Shown here: in pieces, positions 1 through 12,360 of the stretch | How positions within the stretch are numbered: the first letter of the stretch is position 1 | Layout: each line of letters starts with the position of its first letter | Origin: Argopecten irradians | Taxonomy: Eukaryota > Mollusca > Bivalvia > Pectinida > Pectinidae | DNA length: 64,000 nucleotides | Direction: 5' to 3' | NCBI RefSeq assembly: GCF_041381155.1 | Contig: NC_091134.1 | Span: 802,001-866,000 of the forward strand | Program-made: the position numbers and the translations under genes | Notes under the pieces: generated by a model | The model's database searches: none | What the model saw: only the letters and a program-made list of their open reading frames with translations | Told to the model about the DNA's origin: nothing

Positions 1-949
1 AAGGCCTCTTAAGGCAGGTTTGACAGTGGATATCATGTATTATTTGTTAGTTGTTTTATTAGTCAGCTTTTAAAAAGTTTACACACACAAACTTGATATT
101 GTATCTGTATTGTAGCGATTACTATTGACGACCGTATATATAATAAATGAGACAGAAAGGTAAATAATGGATAAGGTATTGTAAGGCGTTTATTATACCA
201 GCCATTTACTTAAGTACTAAGTTCTGTAATACGATCCACTCCGTTACAAAGGGTTAAAATCACATACAGGGACTATCTTATGGCAATATATCAAGGCGTG
301 TTATCACAACATTGTAGCAGCTTTCATGTATATAAGTAATGGTAACGAAAACTACAGGTAACAAGAAAAATACAGGTAACAAAAAAAACTACAGGTAACA
401 AGAGCTATAATGACTTGTTACGTAACTCTGATATATAACTGTACTCTGAAAATGATATGGTTGTTTCTGTCTGTTAACATTATATGGTCTAACTGGTATT
501 TTTAATTTCGTGTAAGCGGTGCCGCGATCGCGATGAAAAGTAAATACCATGTCGAATTAAGTACGTTAATCATTTACACAATGACAGTATCAAAACAGGT
601 TTGAAAACTAATTTGTATAATGCTATAAAAGTCATTTGTCGTTATTTATTTTGTATAAAAGTAATATTTAAAAAAATAACTATGCTCAACGAACATGTTT
701 TCAATCTTTAAAATATACTTTTTATTTGTAATGATTTTTTTTCAACATTTCACGTGCCCCATCGAATGATAGTACTACCCAATTAACTTACACACGAAAT
801 TATCTCTCTTCGTTTCATAAAAATGCTGCATGAAAATGTTAAATCCTTTTAAAACATGTAAAATGAAAAACTAATTATACACTAAAATCAGCAAATGCGT
901 AAAGATTAAAATTATGTTATAAAATTAGCGCTAACAGAGATAATTTTAT
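1..949. other. AT-rich non-coding stretch, no gene seen
   Basis: No open frame of note. Three short copies of an ACTACAGGTAACAAG-type motif occur at about 350-405. An ATG followed directly by GTAACG near 339-347 could in principle be the tiny start exon of the plus-strand calmodulin-like gene, but this is unsupported. Confidence 0.4.
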
Positions 950-2154
950 TATCCCCCGCCCAACGAAGTTGGTGGGGGATATACAAATGGGTCCGTCCGT
1001 CTGTCCGTCCGTACGAATGGTTTCCGGAGCATAACTCTAAAACCAGTAGAGATATTTCCACGAAACTTCATACACACATTGGTCTTATGGTCTAGTAGTG
1101 CCTTTTGCTATTTTTAGGTTTTCATTTTTTGCATTTTTTCCGTAACCATGGAAACATTGCTGAAAATATCATATTTTTGTACCAGGTTCGTTTCCGGAGC
1201 ATAACTCTAAAACCAGAAGTGATATTTCCACGAAACTTCATAGACACATTGGTCTTATGGTCTAGTAGTGCCTTTTGCTATTTTAAGGTTTTCACTTTTT
1301 GTACTTTTTTTCTGTAACCATGGAAACATTGCTAAAATGGCAGATTTTTGTGTAAGAATCGTTTCCGGAGCACAACTCTAAAACCAGCAGAGATATTTCC
1401 ATGAAACTTCATAGACACATTGTTCTTATGGTCTAGTAGTGCCTTTTGCTATTTTTAGGTTTTCATTTTTTGCACTTTTTCCGTAACCATGGAAACATTG
1501 CTGAAAATATCATATTTTTGTACCAGATTCGTTTCCGCAGCATAACTGGAAAACCGGTTGAGATATATGCACAGAACTCCATAGGCACATTAGTCTTATG
1601 GTCTAGTAGTGCCTTTTGTTATTTTAAGGTTTTCACTTTTTGTACTTTTTTCTGTAACAATGGAAACATTGCTGAAAATGGCAGATTTTTGTGTAAGAAT
1701 CGTTTCCGGAGCACAACTCTAAAACCAGCAGAGATATTTCCACGAAACTTCATAGACACATTCTTTTTATGGTCTAGTAGTACCTATTTTTAGGTTTTCA
1801 CTTTTTTGCACTTTTTTTTAGAAACATTGCTGTAAACTAGCAGAGATATTCCACGAAACTTCATAGAAACTTTTTATGGTCTAGTAGTACCTTTTTAGGT
1901 TTCATTTTTGACTTTTCGCGAAGCTGAAAATATCATGGTAAATGTTACTTTGCAAAACTCCACCCATCTTTGTGTATATAGTCTCAATATAAATGTCAAG
2001 GCTGTATACCTGATTCAACAATTGCAGCCCCGCTCTACTTGAATTATACTCCATCTTTCTTTAGCTCAACTTCCTTTTTCCTGTTTTTTTTTCATACACA
2101 TAAGTCTCCACAATCAAACTTACTTCAGCTTTGATATCTCCATTGGCGGGGGAT
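950..2154. mobile_element. Non-autonomous DNA element with internal ~170-bp tandem repeats
   Basis: The left end is a hairpin-like ATCCCCCGCCCAACG and the right end, inverted, reads ATCCCCCGCCAATGG, so the element has short imperfect inverted termini. A GTCC/GTCT-rich tract follows at about 990-1013. The body holds five similar units beginning near 1021, 1191, 1362, 1532 and 1703, each starting TTTCCGGAGC and spaced about 170 bp, plus a decayed sixth near 1815. Reading frames in it are products of the repeat and not genes. It resembles elements common in bivalve genomes; the family name is not known to me. Confidence 0.75.
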
Positions 2155-2367
2155 CTGAATGACTATGGTTTTATCTTAATTTGAAAATGGTCGTTAACAG
2201 TGACCATCTTTTAAACAAATGACCCCAGCAGGTCTAATTTCTATGTTAGTGTAAATGTGTTTTAAATCCCATTAAAATACTCCATGAGTGTTCCATCATC
2301 ATTGTTCTTGTGCCGAGGGTATATAACCATTACACCAAACTGACAATTTTTTCTCTTTATTATCTAG

Positions 2368-5300
2368 GCGGACCTTCTGGATGATGACAAATTAGAAGGT
2401 ACGTATCACATTACTTTTGATGTTTAGAAGCCGCTAACAATATTGTTCTGACAGAAATATTCTGACCAGATGATAGATCTACTGACATCTCAACTTTGTA
2501 CTAATATAGGACTGAAAAGAGCTTAATAACAGAACCCTCAGAGAGCTTAATAACAGAGCTCCCAAGACTGTTTAATAGCAGAGCGCCTAAGATAGTTTAA
2601 TAACAGAGATCCCAAGACAAGTTGATAACAGAGCGCCCAATACAACTTAAAAGCAAAGCAGCCAAGACAGCTTGATAACAGAGCGCTCGATACAGCTGAA
2701 TTGCAGAGCTAATTGATACTGTATATAGATTGAAATTATAGCTAATTATGTTTTTCATCATAATCAACAAGTCATCTCCAATAAATTTTCTGGACTTTAC
2801 TTTAATGCTTTGTTTGGATTAAAACGAATTCCTATACTTTTATCAAGCAAACAATAAACATTTCACATTAAATCCCTTATTAATCAATATTCATATTTCA
2901 GAAATAAAAGAGGCATTTGGTATGTTCGACTTAGAAGACAAAGGTACCATACCTCTGAAGGAGTTGGGTACACTGCTGAGAGCATTAGGGGAACAGCCGA
3001 CAGAGGCCGAACTAGATAATATGATGTTAGAAATAAACGCTATATCTAATGGTAAGAAACATTATAAATACGTGATTGTTGTGATCAGTTCAGTTTGATT
3101 ATATACAGCATTAGTTGTTTATCTGTTTTTGTTAGGGCTTTTCACCTTCACCTTTCGATGAAACCATCTATTAACGTGTCTATTAGGGCACGAGTTGAAG
3201 GTGTGACAACAGCGTTTTTTATGTCCAATGTGGCCGCTTTTACCTCACTTTCGGTTTTAGACCTATTTTAATATCTCGTTAACGATTTTCTCTCTGTTTT
3301 TGATAAGTTATGTAGAATCAGAAATCGAGTTAATAAATACGTAACTACGGTTGGAAATAAGGGTCAAAATTCAAAAAGTTCATTTTCTCAAGTTCCAGAA
3401 GGCCCAAAAACATTATATTAGATCTGTGGCATGTTAACATAAATGGCTACAAAGTTTCTTAATATGAATGACCTTGATCTTCATTCAAGCTCACATGGAC
3501 CAACAATTCTAAAATATTCAAATTACTTCTTGTGAAGTTCTAGAAGGCTAAAAGCCCTAATAGTGGGCCTATAGCATGCCGACATAAATGGCTACCAAGT
3601 TTGTAAATATGATTGACCTTGACCTATATCCAAAGTCACAGGGGCGAAAATCCTAAAATGTTTTAAACAATTCTTGTCAAGGCCTAGAGACCTGAAATTG
3701 GACCTAAGGCATGTTGCTATCACGGGCTACGTTAACAAGTTTGTTAAGATGAATTACCTTGACCGAAATTCCTTGTTGGTGAAAAGCCGATCAAATTGTC
3801 TATTGACAGTTTTTGTTATATATACTATCAGTAAGATTAATATCCACAAGTAATTGCAAAGTTATTTATGATTGGCAAACGTTTTCCCTGCTATCTCGGG
3901 TATGAAATGATTGAGCGTTGTGTACTAAGTGATATAATGTAAACATACAAATATGGCACTATAGACTTACAAGGATTTTGGTTATTTCCCTTTATACGTA
4001 ACGATACAAAAGACAGAAAAGTCAAACTCAATATAACTCATACAACCATACCCATGATATATAGTTAATGAATTGATGATTAATTCCAACAATTGTAAAG
4101 GATTCATAATGATTTGGGCCCTTTTGTTTCCCAAATCCACCAATTTTAAAAATACGAAATCAAGTTGTTAAATTTCAAATATTTAGAGCATATACCTGAT
4201 TCAAGTGTATAATTGTAGTTCTAATTTTGCATTCATGTAGTAACCATCCAAATACGTATAAATTATGTTACGGCTTCAGGAGAAATATAACGTTTGCTGA
4301 AGAATGCACTCTACGATTTCCAGATGACATAAATGGCCAATATTGACACAACTGTCAAATTAACATAATATTTGGGTGTTAAGAACGGATCCCATTGGTT
4401 ATATACTACTATAATGATATATTATTATCATGGAAGTTGTATCCGGAATGTACTCGACGTTTGAAATTCAACAATTCAACCAAATAGTAACTTTGAAAAA
4501 CACGGATTTGAGGCCAAAAATAGCTTAAACTTCATAAATAGTCCAGTTAATTTTACTGCAGTGATATTAATGTTGGAATATGTACAAGTTATTAGACAGA
4601 TCAAAATAATTGTAATTTGTTTTCTCATCGCATGAAATATATAGTCTTTAAATCATAAAAGTGACAATGACAATAAATAACACACTTAATCTTAACGCCG
4701 TCTTTTGAATTAAGAATATGATTGGTTTTAAATCTTATGAAGAATATATGTTATTGAAGCTGTCCCTCCTCCTGATCCGAAACCAGCGCCACCGGAAGGC
4801 GAGGAAGCGGCGCCACCCCCAGAGGTCCCGGAAGGAGAGCAACCACCAGCATCTCCACCTAAATCAGCAGGGAAAAGTAGGAGCACTAAACATATTGTAA
4901 TCGACAACAATATCAAACTATATGTGTATTAATTACGTTGGTATGATACCAGATTATAATATCTTCAAGAAAAATACTTAATATGTTGATCTTTAATCTA
5001 TCAACGGATTAGGTTAGGATACTCTGCACATGATAGTTAAGTTTTAGTATCAGTTGAAACATGAACAAGTGGTCTGATTGCGGGTAGAATTTGCTACACA
5101 ATACAATATGACTACATTTTGTATATGATGTTCATCTGTTTTCTGTGACATGCATATTGAAAGTGTTTTCTTTTAAGGAAAAGTTCACCCGGAGCAAATA
5201 TTATCTAATAGATGCACATTTATGAATTCATCAGTGTTTTAGAACACGAACACAGACGCACAGTTAAACTTCGGGTTGGAAATATAGTACTCGATATAGA

Positions 5301-5953
5301 TTTTTGGACATATAGAGTTAAAATGACTATTGAAAACAATTATCAAATTTTTACAGAAAGTGAAATCACAGGTATACTAGACTTAAAGTCGTTCTTGAGT
5401 GTGTGTGGAAAAAGACTCAGTAAGGAGAGGGATAAGGAGGCGGAGCTTAGGACTGCTTTCAAGATGATTGACAAAGAAGGAACTGGTACTATCAGTGCTG
5501 CCTCCTTGCGGCATATTATGGTCACACTCGGCGAAAAGCTGGACGATGAGGAAGCTGATGATATGATCAATGAGGCGGATACAGATCACGACGGACAGAT
5601 CAACTGGGAAGGTAAATGGCAGTGTACTCATAGAGTTACTATAAACGGTATCCTCTATATGTCTGTGGATAGTGATTTATTAAGGTGCTCATAGAGTGTG
5701 CCCTGCTGAACTACCCAACAGGAAATGCAAACTTTACATAACTATATATTTAGGAAAATAGAAATAAACAAAATGCTATTTTTCTGTCAAGCAATTGTTA
5801 TACTCATTGTACAGTATGGTTTATCTATAATAAACTGGATGCACTTCAGATGCTCTTTTGGCATTTCAAACCTGAATAGCCGAACTATGTTAAAATATGT
5901 ATTATATTTTCTTTACAGAATTCTGCGAAATCCTGCTAGACATGGAGAAATGA
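2368..5953 (+). CDS. Calmodulin-like EF-hand protein with Pro/Glu-rich insert (gene 1)
   Basis: Exons by phase and splice consensus: 2368-2398, 2902-3051, 4760-4876 (optional Pro/Glu-rich exon), 5357-5611 and 5919-5953 (TGA). The first begins [10 protein letters not shown] after a good acceptor; the start ATG should lie in an unseen upstream exon, as in other calmodulin genes. Length is about 196 residues with the 39-residue insert or 157 without it. EF1 is [12 protein letters not shown] (weak), EF2 is lost, EF3 [12 protein letters not shown] lacks the position-12 Glu, and EF4 [12 protein letters not shown] is canonical. The protein ends [11 protein letters not shown]. It probably binds calcium mainly at EF4. 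It is the only plus-strand member of the cluster. The family assignment is firm; use of the insert exon is inferred. Confidence 0.85.
3134..3789. mobile_element. Non-autonomous element with GGCTTTTCACC inverted ends, in an intron of gene 1
   Basis: The ends match as inverted repeats (GGGCTTTTCACC near 3135 and GGTGAAAAGCC near 3778). Inside are about three diverged ~130-bp units, each containing a GGCATGTT..ACATAAATGGCTAC-type stretch followed by a TGACCTTGA-type stretch. No coding capacity is seen. Confidence 0.6.
4760..4876 (+). CDS. Candidate symmetric Pro/Glu-rich exon of gene 1
   Basis: This 117-bp GC-rich island lies between two EF-hand exons and reads as 39 residues rich in Pro, Glu and Ala, with [14 protein letters not shown] and [21 protein letters not shown]. 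It is bounded by AG at 4758-4759 and GT at 4877-4878. Both borders are phase 1, matching the exon before (ends 3051) and after (starts 5357), so it can be included or skipped without a frameshift. A stop at 4738 closes the frame upstream. The acceptor has a poor pyrimidine tract, which is the weak point. It would sit inside the second EF-hand position as a flexible acidic linker. Confidence 0.6.
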
Positions 5954-7121
5954 TGTGATCTGATCAGATGTAATCTGGTTTAAGTCAAATTTCCTCTACG
6001 TTGTTTGGATGAAACATCTCTTTTTATCTATACAGAACGGATGTTAAACACTGTTGAGCCGTCCAAATGACAGACATGCTTTTACAGTTAACCGAGATAA
6101 TAAAATACAATGTACAGAGAAACGTTATCAAAAATAACAATTAATACGGCATAACATACATTGATAATGGACATGTATGGTAACGCCATCCAACATACGT
6201 ACATATTTCTGTTATCTATCAAGTGAAATATTTAGTTATTCCGTCCTTATATGTTTCCTATACATTTTACATTTATATAAATGGAATTATTCGAATTTTA
6301 TTTATTACTTAATATGCCTTTTATACAAATAAAATTGATATAATTAGAAATAATGACGTTCTCCATTTTTTTTCTTTGTTAAAAAGCGTATTCAGGGACA
6401 ACTTCTTCATTACTAATGAATGTGTATGACTAAAGATCAGTACAAGGACAGGTACAAAATGTACAGCGATTATTTACTTTTGTTGTTGCATCGTTGGAGA
6501 TAGGGGGGAGTTTGGTCAATTATTACTAGCATCCAAAAGTACTTGGTGTGATCCCTATGTACATTACCTCTTATTTTCAGGGGCCAAGCTTTCTACTATT
6601 CCATGTCGACAAGAACAGTTCTGATAGGTGACTCTATGCAACCAATGGTCTCTCCAACCTGTTCAGTTTGTAAATTTAGATATACTTATCAAATAGATAG
6701 CTTAGCTTGTTACTGATTGTTTCAAAACAAATTATTCAAAATGTACAGTTCGGCATTGGATGGTTAAAAGTCAACTAGAGAATGACACTATATTGATGAG
6801 GAATGTGCTGCAATGTGCTGTTACTTATCTGACAGGAATTCATTGATGTAGTAGACATTGGTTACTGATTGATTTGTCCAATGAAACCTTATCAGATTTA
6901 TTAAAACAAAAGGGCATACGTAGTCTCACCTTATGTAACTTAATAGACCTAAATCAACAACAGCGATTTTTTTTTTTATATAAGGATGTAAATTATATAC
7001 AATGTAACTTATATAAGAACTATCTGACTTCTTAAAGCCTGTTTGGGTGTTCGGTTATGTTAATATTTCGGTGTGGGAGATTCCTATTAACCGTGGGAAA
7101 ATGATTCTCACTGAGAAAGAC
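5954..7121. other. 3' flank of gene 1, no further gene seen
   Basis: Apart from the AATAAA at 6099 this stretch is AT-rich with no coding signal. Confidence 0.4.
6099..6104 (+). terminator. Polyadenylation signal AATAAA for gene 1
   Basis: AATAAA lies about 145 bp after the TGA of the plus-strand calmodulin-like gene. Confidence 0.6.
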
Positions 7122-7488
7122 CTTTAAAGATGCTCCACCGCTGACAAACGGTATTTTTTCACTTTCAAAAACAAGAGCAGACGATTTAGTATTTTTATTC
7201 AGTTACAAAAGTTACTTACTTTCCACCATTGCCACCATTGAAAAGTTTGAGCTTCTAATTTTACTCTAAGTTTAAGATATAAAAAATATTTAAATGCATC
7301 CAGAAAAAAATCCATGGCACTATATTCTATATGGAATGAAGTTCTGATTGCGCATGCACCGATGGCAAAATAAATTATTTCATATTGTTTTTGTGTTAAT
7401 TAGACATATATATACATGATTAAACACCAATTATTGTTCAAATGATGAATATCATTTATGCTCTGTCGACGGTGGAGCATCTTTAAAG
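7122..7488. mobile_element. MITE-like element, CTTTAAAGATGCTCCACC inverted ends (copy 1)
   Basis: About 25-bp terminal inverted repeats begin CTTTAAAGATGCTCCACCG on both sides. There is no coding capacity. A second, diverged copy lies inverted at 49781-50085, which confirms that this is a dispersed element. Confidence 0.8.
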
Positions 7489-8482
7489 TTTGGTTTATCA
7501 ATTTTCATTTTTATGAGTACACTGTATATACGGACTCCTCAATGATGCATCAAACAACATTTCATAAATCGATCGGAACAATCGGGAACCTTCAATCATA
7601 ACGCCCCGATGTTCATTATACCGGATATTAACATGTTCAATGTTCAAGCCATGAACAAAGATTTACTAAATATTGAGGGAAACATCGTTTGATTTAATAT
7701 CTAAAAATCTTAAACAGATGTGTTGTCAAAACAGAAAGAGTTTTATTAGCTTGAGTTCATTATATGACATCAATTCGTCAAGGTTTGACTTGGTAAAGTG
7801 TATGTTCAAAAATGCCTAACTCATTGCTTACGTAAATACCAGTTTCATAGGCGCTAATGATCTTCTTACCCAAAAGGCTGAAAGGGACTCGGATGATTTC
7901 GGTTAAGGCTCCTAATGTTTTAAACACTACGTCTCTAACGACAACTAGATTAATTTTGTTTTTTAGTTAGTGACGTATCACTTAAAGGAGATGGGAGAAA
8001 GTAGAAAAAATATCCGGATAGAACATCCGACCTACAGTCAGAATCGGTCAACTACACAGAATCATTAGTGGTATACGCGGTAACGGAACACTGCCTATAT
8101 ATACATTGGTAATTCTTACCTTAGCCCTCAGTATAAGGATGTTGATGCAGAATATATCGAAGTTCCCGATCGTCGGAACTCTTAAATAAAATTGACAAAT
8201 GTGTGCGAAATATTTTGCGTTCCTTTCACCTGTTGATAATAATGAATGAGTGTTAAAATCTGATAGTAGGTTAACTATTTGTGCTTCAACATGTCTGACA
8301 TTCTGCCTCTAGTTGTGTATTAGTCAGGATGCCCGACGTTCTGTCACTAACCTTCCACCTCCTTGTTCCATTACCCCTCCGGATAGTTAAGGTGATCAAT
8401 ATATGCAAAATATACTTTATTCTTACTTCTTGTTTACAAGTTACTATATGACGTAGAATATAATCAAAGTATAGTAGTGACG
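7489..8482. other. Non-coding AT-rich stretch
   Basis: No exon or repeat family could be supported here. Confidence 0.35.
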
Positions 8483-8488
8483 TTTATT
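8483..8488 (-). terminator. Polyadenylation signal for the Cys-rich peptide gene
   Basis: AATAAA on the minus strand lies about 130 bp beyond the TAG at 8620. Confidence 0.55.
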
Positions 8489-8619
8489 GAATGGCAGCGT
8501 TTTTGTCTTTGTGGCTTAACATTTCAGTGACAAACAAATGGACGTAAAAGTAGTACGTAGAACATTATAAGCATTAATAGTTTAAAGATAAAATGTGCAT
8601 TCGAACACCTGTTTTGAGA

Positions 8620-11600
8620 CTAAGGTCTAGAACCAGTGTATTGCCTCCTTCTTTGGTAATTACAGTTGGTATCACATCCCAAGTATTCACAATAAGCATC
8701 GCCATGGAAACAGCATTGAGAGCACATTCCATTTCTCGGTATAGATGGACCGAGGCCTGCGGCTGGAAAATAAGTAATGATTGAAGTGAACTTTGAATTA
8801 ACAATAAGCAGGAAAAGACGAAATCAGAAAAGAAAATACCAATCTGCGATTTTCTTTTGGGTTGATAAATTGACAGCATAAAAGAATGAGTGAAAGTGTT
8901 ATTGGTATGTGATGTTACGGTATGAATAATAATAAGTAAATAATAATAATAGACTTTATTTAGACTTGATAACATGCATGTATTGAGTCAAAGAGTCGTT
9001 GAGCATTCGCCCCTGTGAGGAAGGCTCTGGTTTTGTCCTCTGGCCGAGACACACCAAAGTCTATAAAAGTGGTACTTCTGCTCCTGCTCGGCACTGAGCA
9101 TACAGGGAGTGGGACGACTGGTTCGCCCGTTGTCAGTATAATGTGACCGGTGGCGTGTGTTGCTTAGTGCCTTCTGCGGTATGCTTCAGTGATACAGCAC
9201 TAAAAAAAGGGCAGCAGTTCCACCATACAAGAAGACACAACACGAACATACAGCAGTCACACAAAACACAAACCTCGCACTTCACGCTACACACTGCATG
9301 CATGGGAGGCCGTCCTTACATGACCGTAGCTGTTAATAGAACGTTAAAATAATCAAACAAACAAACACTCGTCTCACATATGGTCAAGTAATTGACGCCT
9401 TTGTGTGATGAGTGAGAGACCTCCTGTTTGGGTTGCATGGGCACATTTTCCCAAACCTTGGAAGCCTTTGAATATTTACATGTTTCTGTGGAAATAAGTT
9501 TTTTTCCGAGTTTGAAGAATACAAATGTAACAGTTGTGTATACACAAACTATTTACAACCGAACCTACTTTAGTTCAAACAGTACAAATGTACAAAATTT
9601 GCGGCCTCTTGGCTATCCCATGGTACATGGAAACAAACAAAAAACCCAGTTAATTATACGAGACCTGTTAAAAAGTGATTCTTCATGTTCATTACTTACA
9701 CGATGAATTTTGTAATATACAACTGAGGTCACTTAGAGCGAAACTTCAAGTCAAGCATTATATCAGGATATAAACAATGATTGCATCTAAAAATCAGGAT
9801 AAGAAAAAGCAAGTAATAACTAAAACACAAATTATTGCAATTATTGCTCTAAAAAGAGCTGCATGGAATAAAATAGTTTTGGCTATACACATGAGAAAAC
9901 TCATGCATAATGTTGATGAAACGATGAAATGCTGAATTGATACGATGATAAGATGAGAAAACGTTCATATTTTGTTTAAATTGCCGATATCCTTCAGATA
10001 ATTGAAAATGCGATTATGTCTAACGACATGGAACAAGGTGTACATGTCGGAGACATCATAGTACTTATCTCGTATGTGTTTAAAATCAATACAGTGCACT
10101 AAAATATGCTCACTGTGAGAGGAGAATCACATGCCTGACAGGAGGATCTTCCCCTCTCAATGGATAGGAATGTGTAAAATATGTGTGTCCAGTTCGAATC
10201 CGAGAGACAACAACTTCCTCTCTGCAGTCTCTCCGACTGGACAGTTTAGGATTAGGTGTAGGTTGTATTTTAAACAGTTTATTGTTTGTTGCGGTAGACT
10301 ACCTTTATTGTCAATGGTGTTTGATAGCTGACTGAAAAGAAGGTTTGAAGTCAGTGTATGTTAGTTTCAAATCTGTTTGTGCTAGGCGAAGAGCAGTCTT
10401 AGATGCTTTATCGGCCTTTTGGTTCCCCTTTACACCCACATGACTGGGAATCCAGAGATAAGTAATTTGAGTTTTGAAGAAAATCGAAATGTTCGATTCA
10501 AAAGATTTTGGATTAATGTGTTTCTAGGGTTTCTTGATTTCAAAGCCTGAAGGACCGAAAGAGAGCGGGAACGAATGATTGCTTTATTAATGCGGTGTTC
10601 TTCGACATGGTCAAGCGCCAGACTGATAGCACATGCTTCCGCAAAGAAAATGGATGCATCACCCGGGAGTCGGATAGAGGAACAGTGGTTAGATGTACAG
10701 CATGCTGCCGCACATTATCACCATCTTTTGAGCCGTCAGTATAGATCTGAACATGGTCAGGGAAAGCTCAATGCACGAAAGAAGGATTTGTGTTTTTCGC
10801 GTAATGCACTGGACTTTGCCTTCTAATGAAGAGATAAATTGATATTAGGTGTCTGAATGAGCCATGGTGGTATATCCGATACGGTGTACTCGCCAATGGT
10901 GTCGAAATTTATATTAAGTTCCTGCAAAAAATTTGAAATTCTAATGCCAATGTTGGTATGAGCATTTGATTTTGTGTAAATATTTCTTTCTTTGAGGATG
11001 TATTGAAATTAATTTTTGAGACGTACTCTTTCCTAGTACTCTTCTTGTCGGATTTGATAGACCTTCGAACTTTTGCCCTCCAATTTTTAAAATGTTATAT
11101 TTTGAGACGGTTGGCGAAGCCAAGTACCACCTCAGGGCTTCATTTCTACCAGATCTATTGATAAATGAATCATTTGGGAGAAGGAACTTTGTAGGTATTG
11201 GCACGGATTTTGGCATAGTTTCTGTAGCGATAGATGTGATCCTAAATTGAACCAAGTCCGCCTGATGTAATTCCAACGAGAAATACACTCCTCAAGTTTA
11301 GGAGACCCTATGTTTTTAGTATAATTGGAAAGTGATCGCTCCCACACAGATCAACGTTGACCCTTCAATCATAATCCAGAAGAACTGATGGATGGCACAA
11401 CGACAGATCAATGTGTGTAGGTGATCAAGAGGCAGGGTGTAAGTCTGTTGGGCCATTGGTGTTATAAAGACACAAGTTGTTTTTATCAATAAACTCTTCG
11501 ATACGCCAACCTCTATCATCAGTGCCTGGGGAGCCCCAGAGGCTATTATGAAGAATGTAAATTTCTATTATATCGAAAAAAAAATTGTGGGGGCCAAAAT

Positions 11601-12328
11601 TTTTATAGAGTGCTAGTCAAAACTAATACCGTAATAACTGGGGAACCTCTTTTGACTATGAAAAAAAACATGGAAATATAGATATAATAAACCCTTCATG
11701 TCTATCAATAATACTAAACTTCAGTGGCTTCCGTTCCGAATTTAATATATATATATATACTAAAAAATTACATTTATCTTTGTTAAATTAGTCTCTCTAA
11801 TTGTTATGTGCTTTAGAAATGGAGACGATCATTCATCTATTTTGGAAATGCTCTGAAGTTCAGAACTTTTTAGCTAATTTTGAAAATCTTTTAGATGTTC
11901 TGTTTAATCCGTTTGCAATTAAAAAAAAATGTTTTTATTTTTTTGTAAAACTTAATAATAACGGCATATATCAAAGAGTATATAATGAAATTGTTCTTTT
12001 TATTAAACTCTATATTTACATGTTTACATGGTTCTTAAAATGTAATGGCTCTTTTTAAACTATTACAGAATATCATTATGTTCAAAGATATATATCTTAT
12101 GGAAAAGGAGAAAAAACTTTTAGAAAGATTGGAAAAAATGGTTTAAGCTGGTAGAACTTGCAAATCACCAACCATTTATTATATTAAAATATGGTATATA
12201 TTTATTTGTTGTCTTACGTACATGTGGTGTCATGCTTGAATTTAATTGGGATGTTTAACAGTAATGTTTTATTCAATCTCACTATCAGAAAAAATGACTA
12301 TTCTTCTTGCTTTCATTTTTTCCATCCT

Positions 12329-12360
<32 letters not shown>

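Noticed and set aside
1105-1793. Two open frames encoding similar Phe-rich peptides
   Set aside because: They are translations of the 170-bp repeat units in the element at 950-2154.
4728-4916. Minus-strand Gly/Ser-rich frame
   Set aside because: It is the antisense shadow of the Pro/Glu-rich exon on the plus strand.
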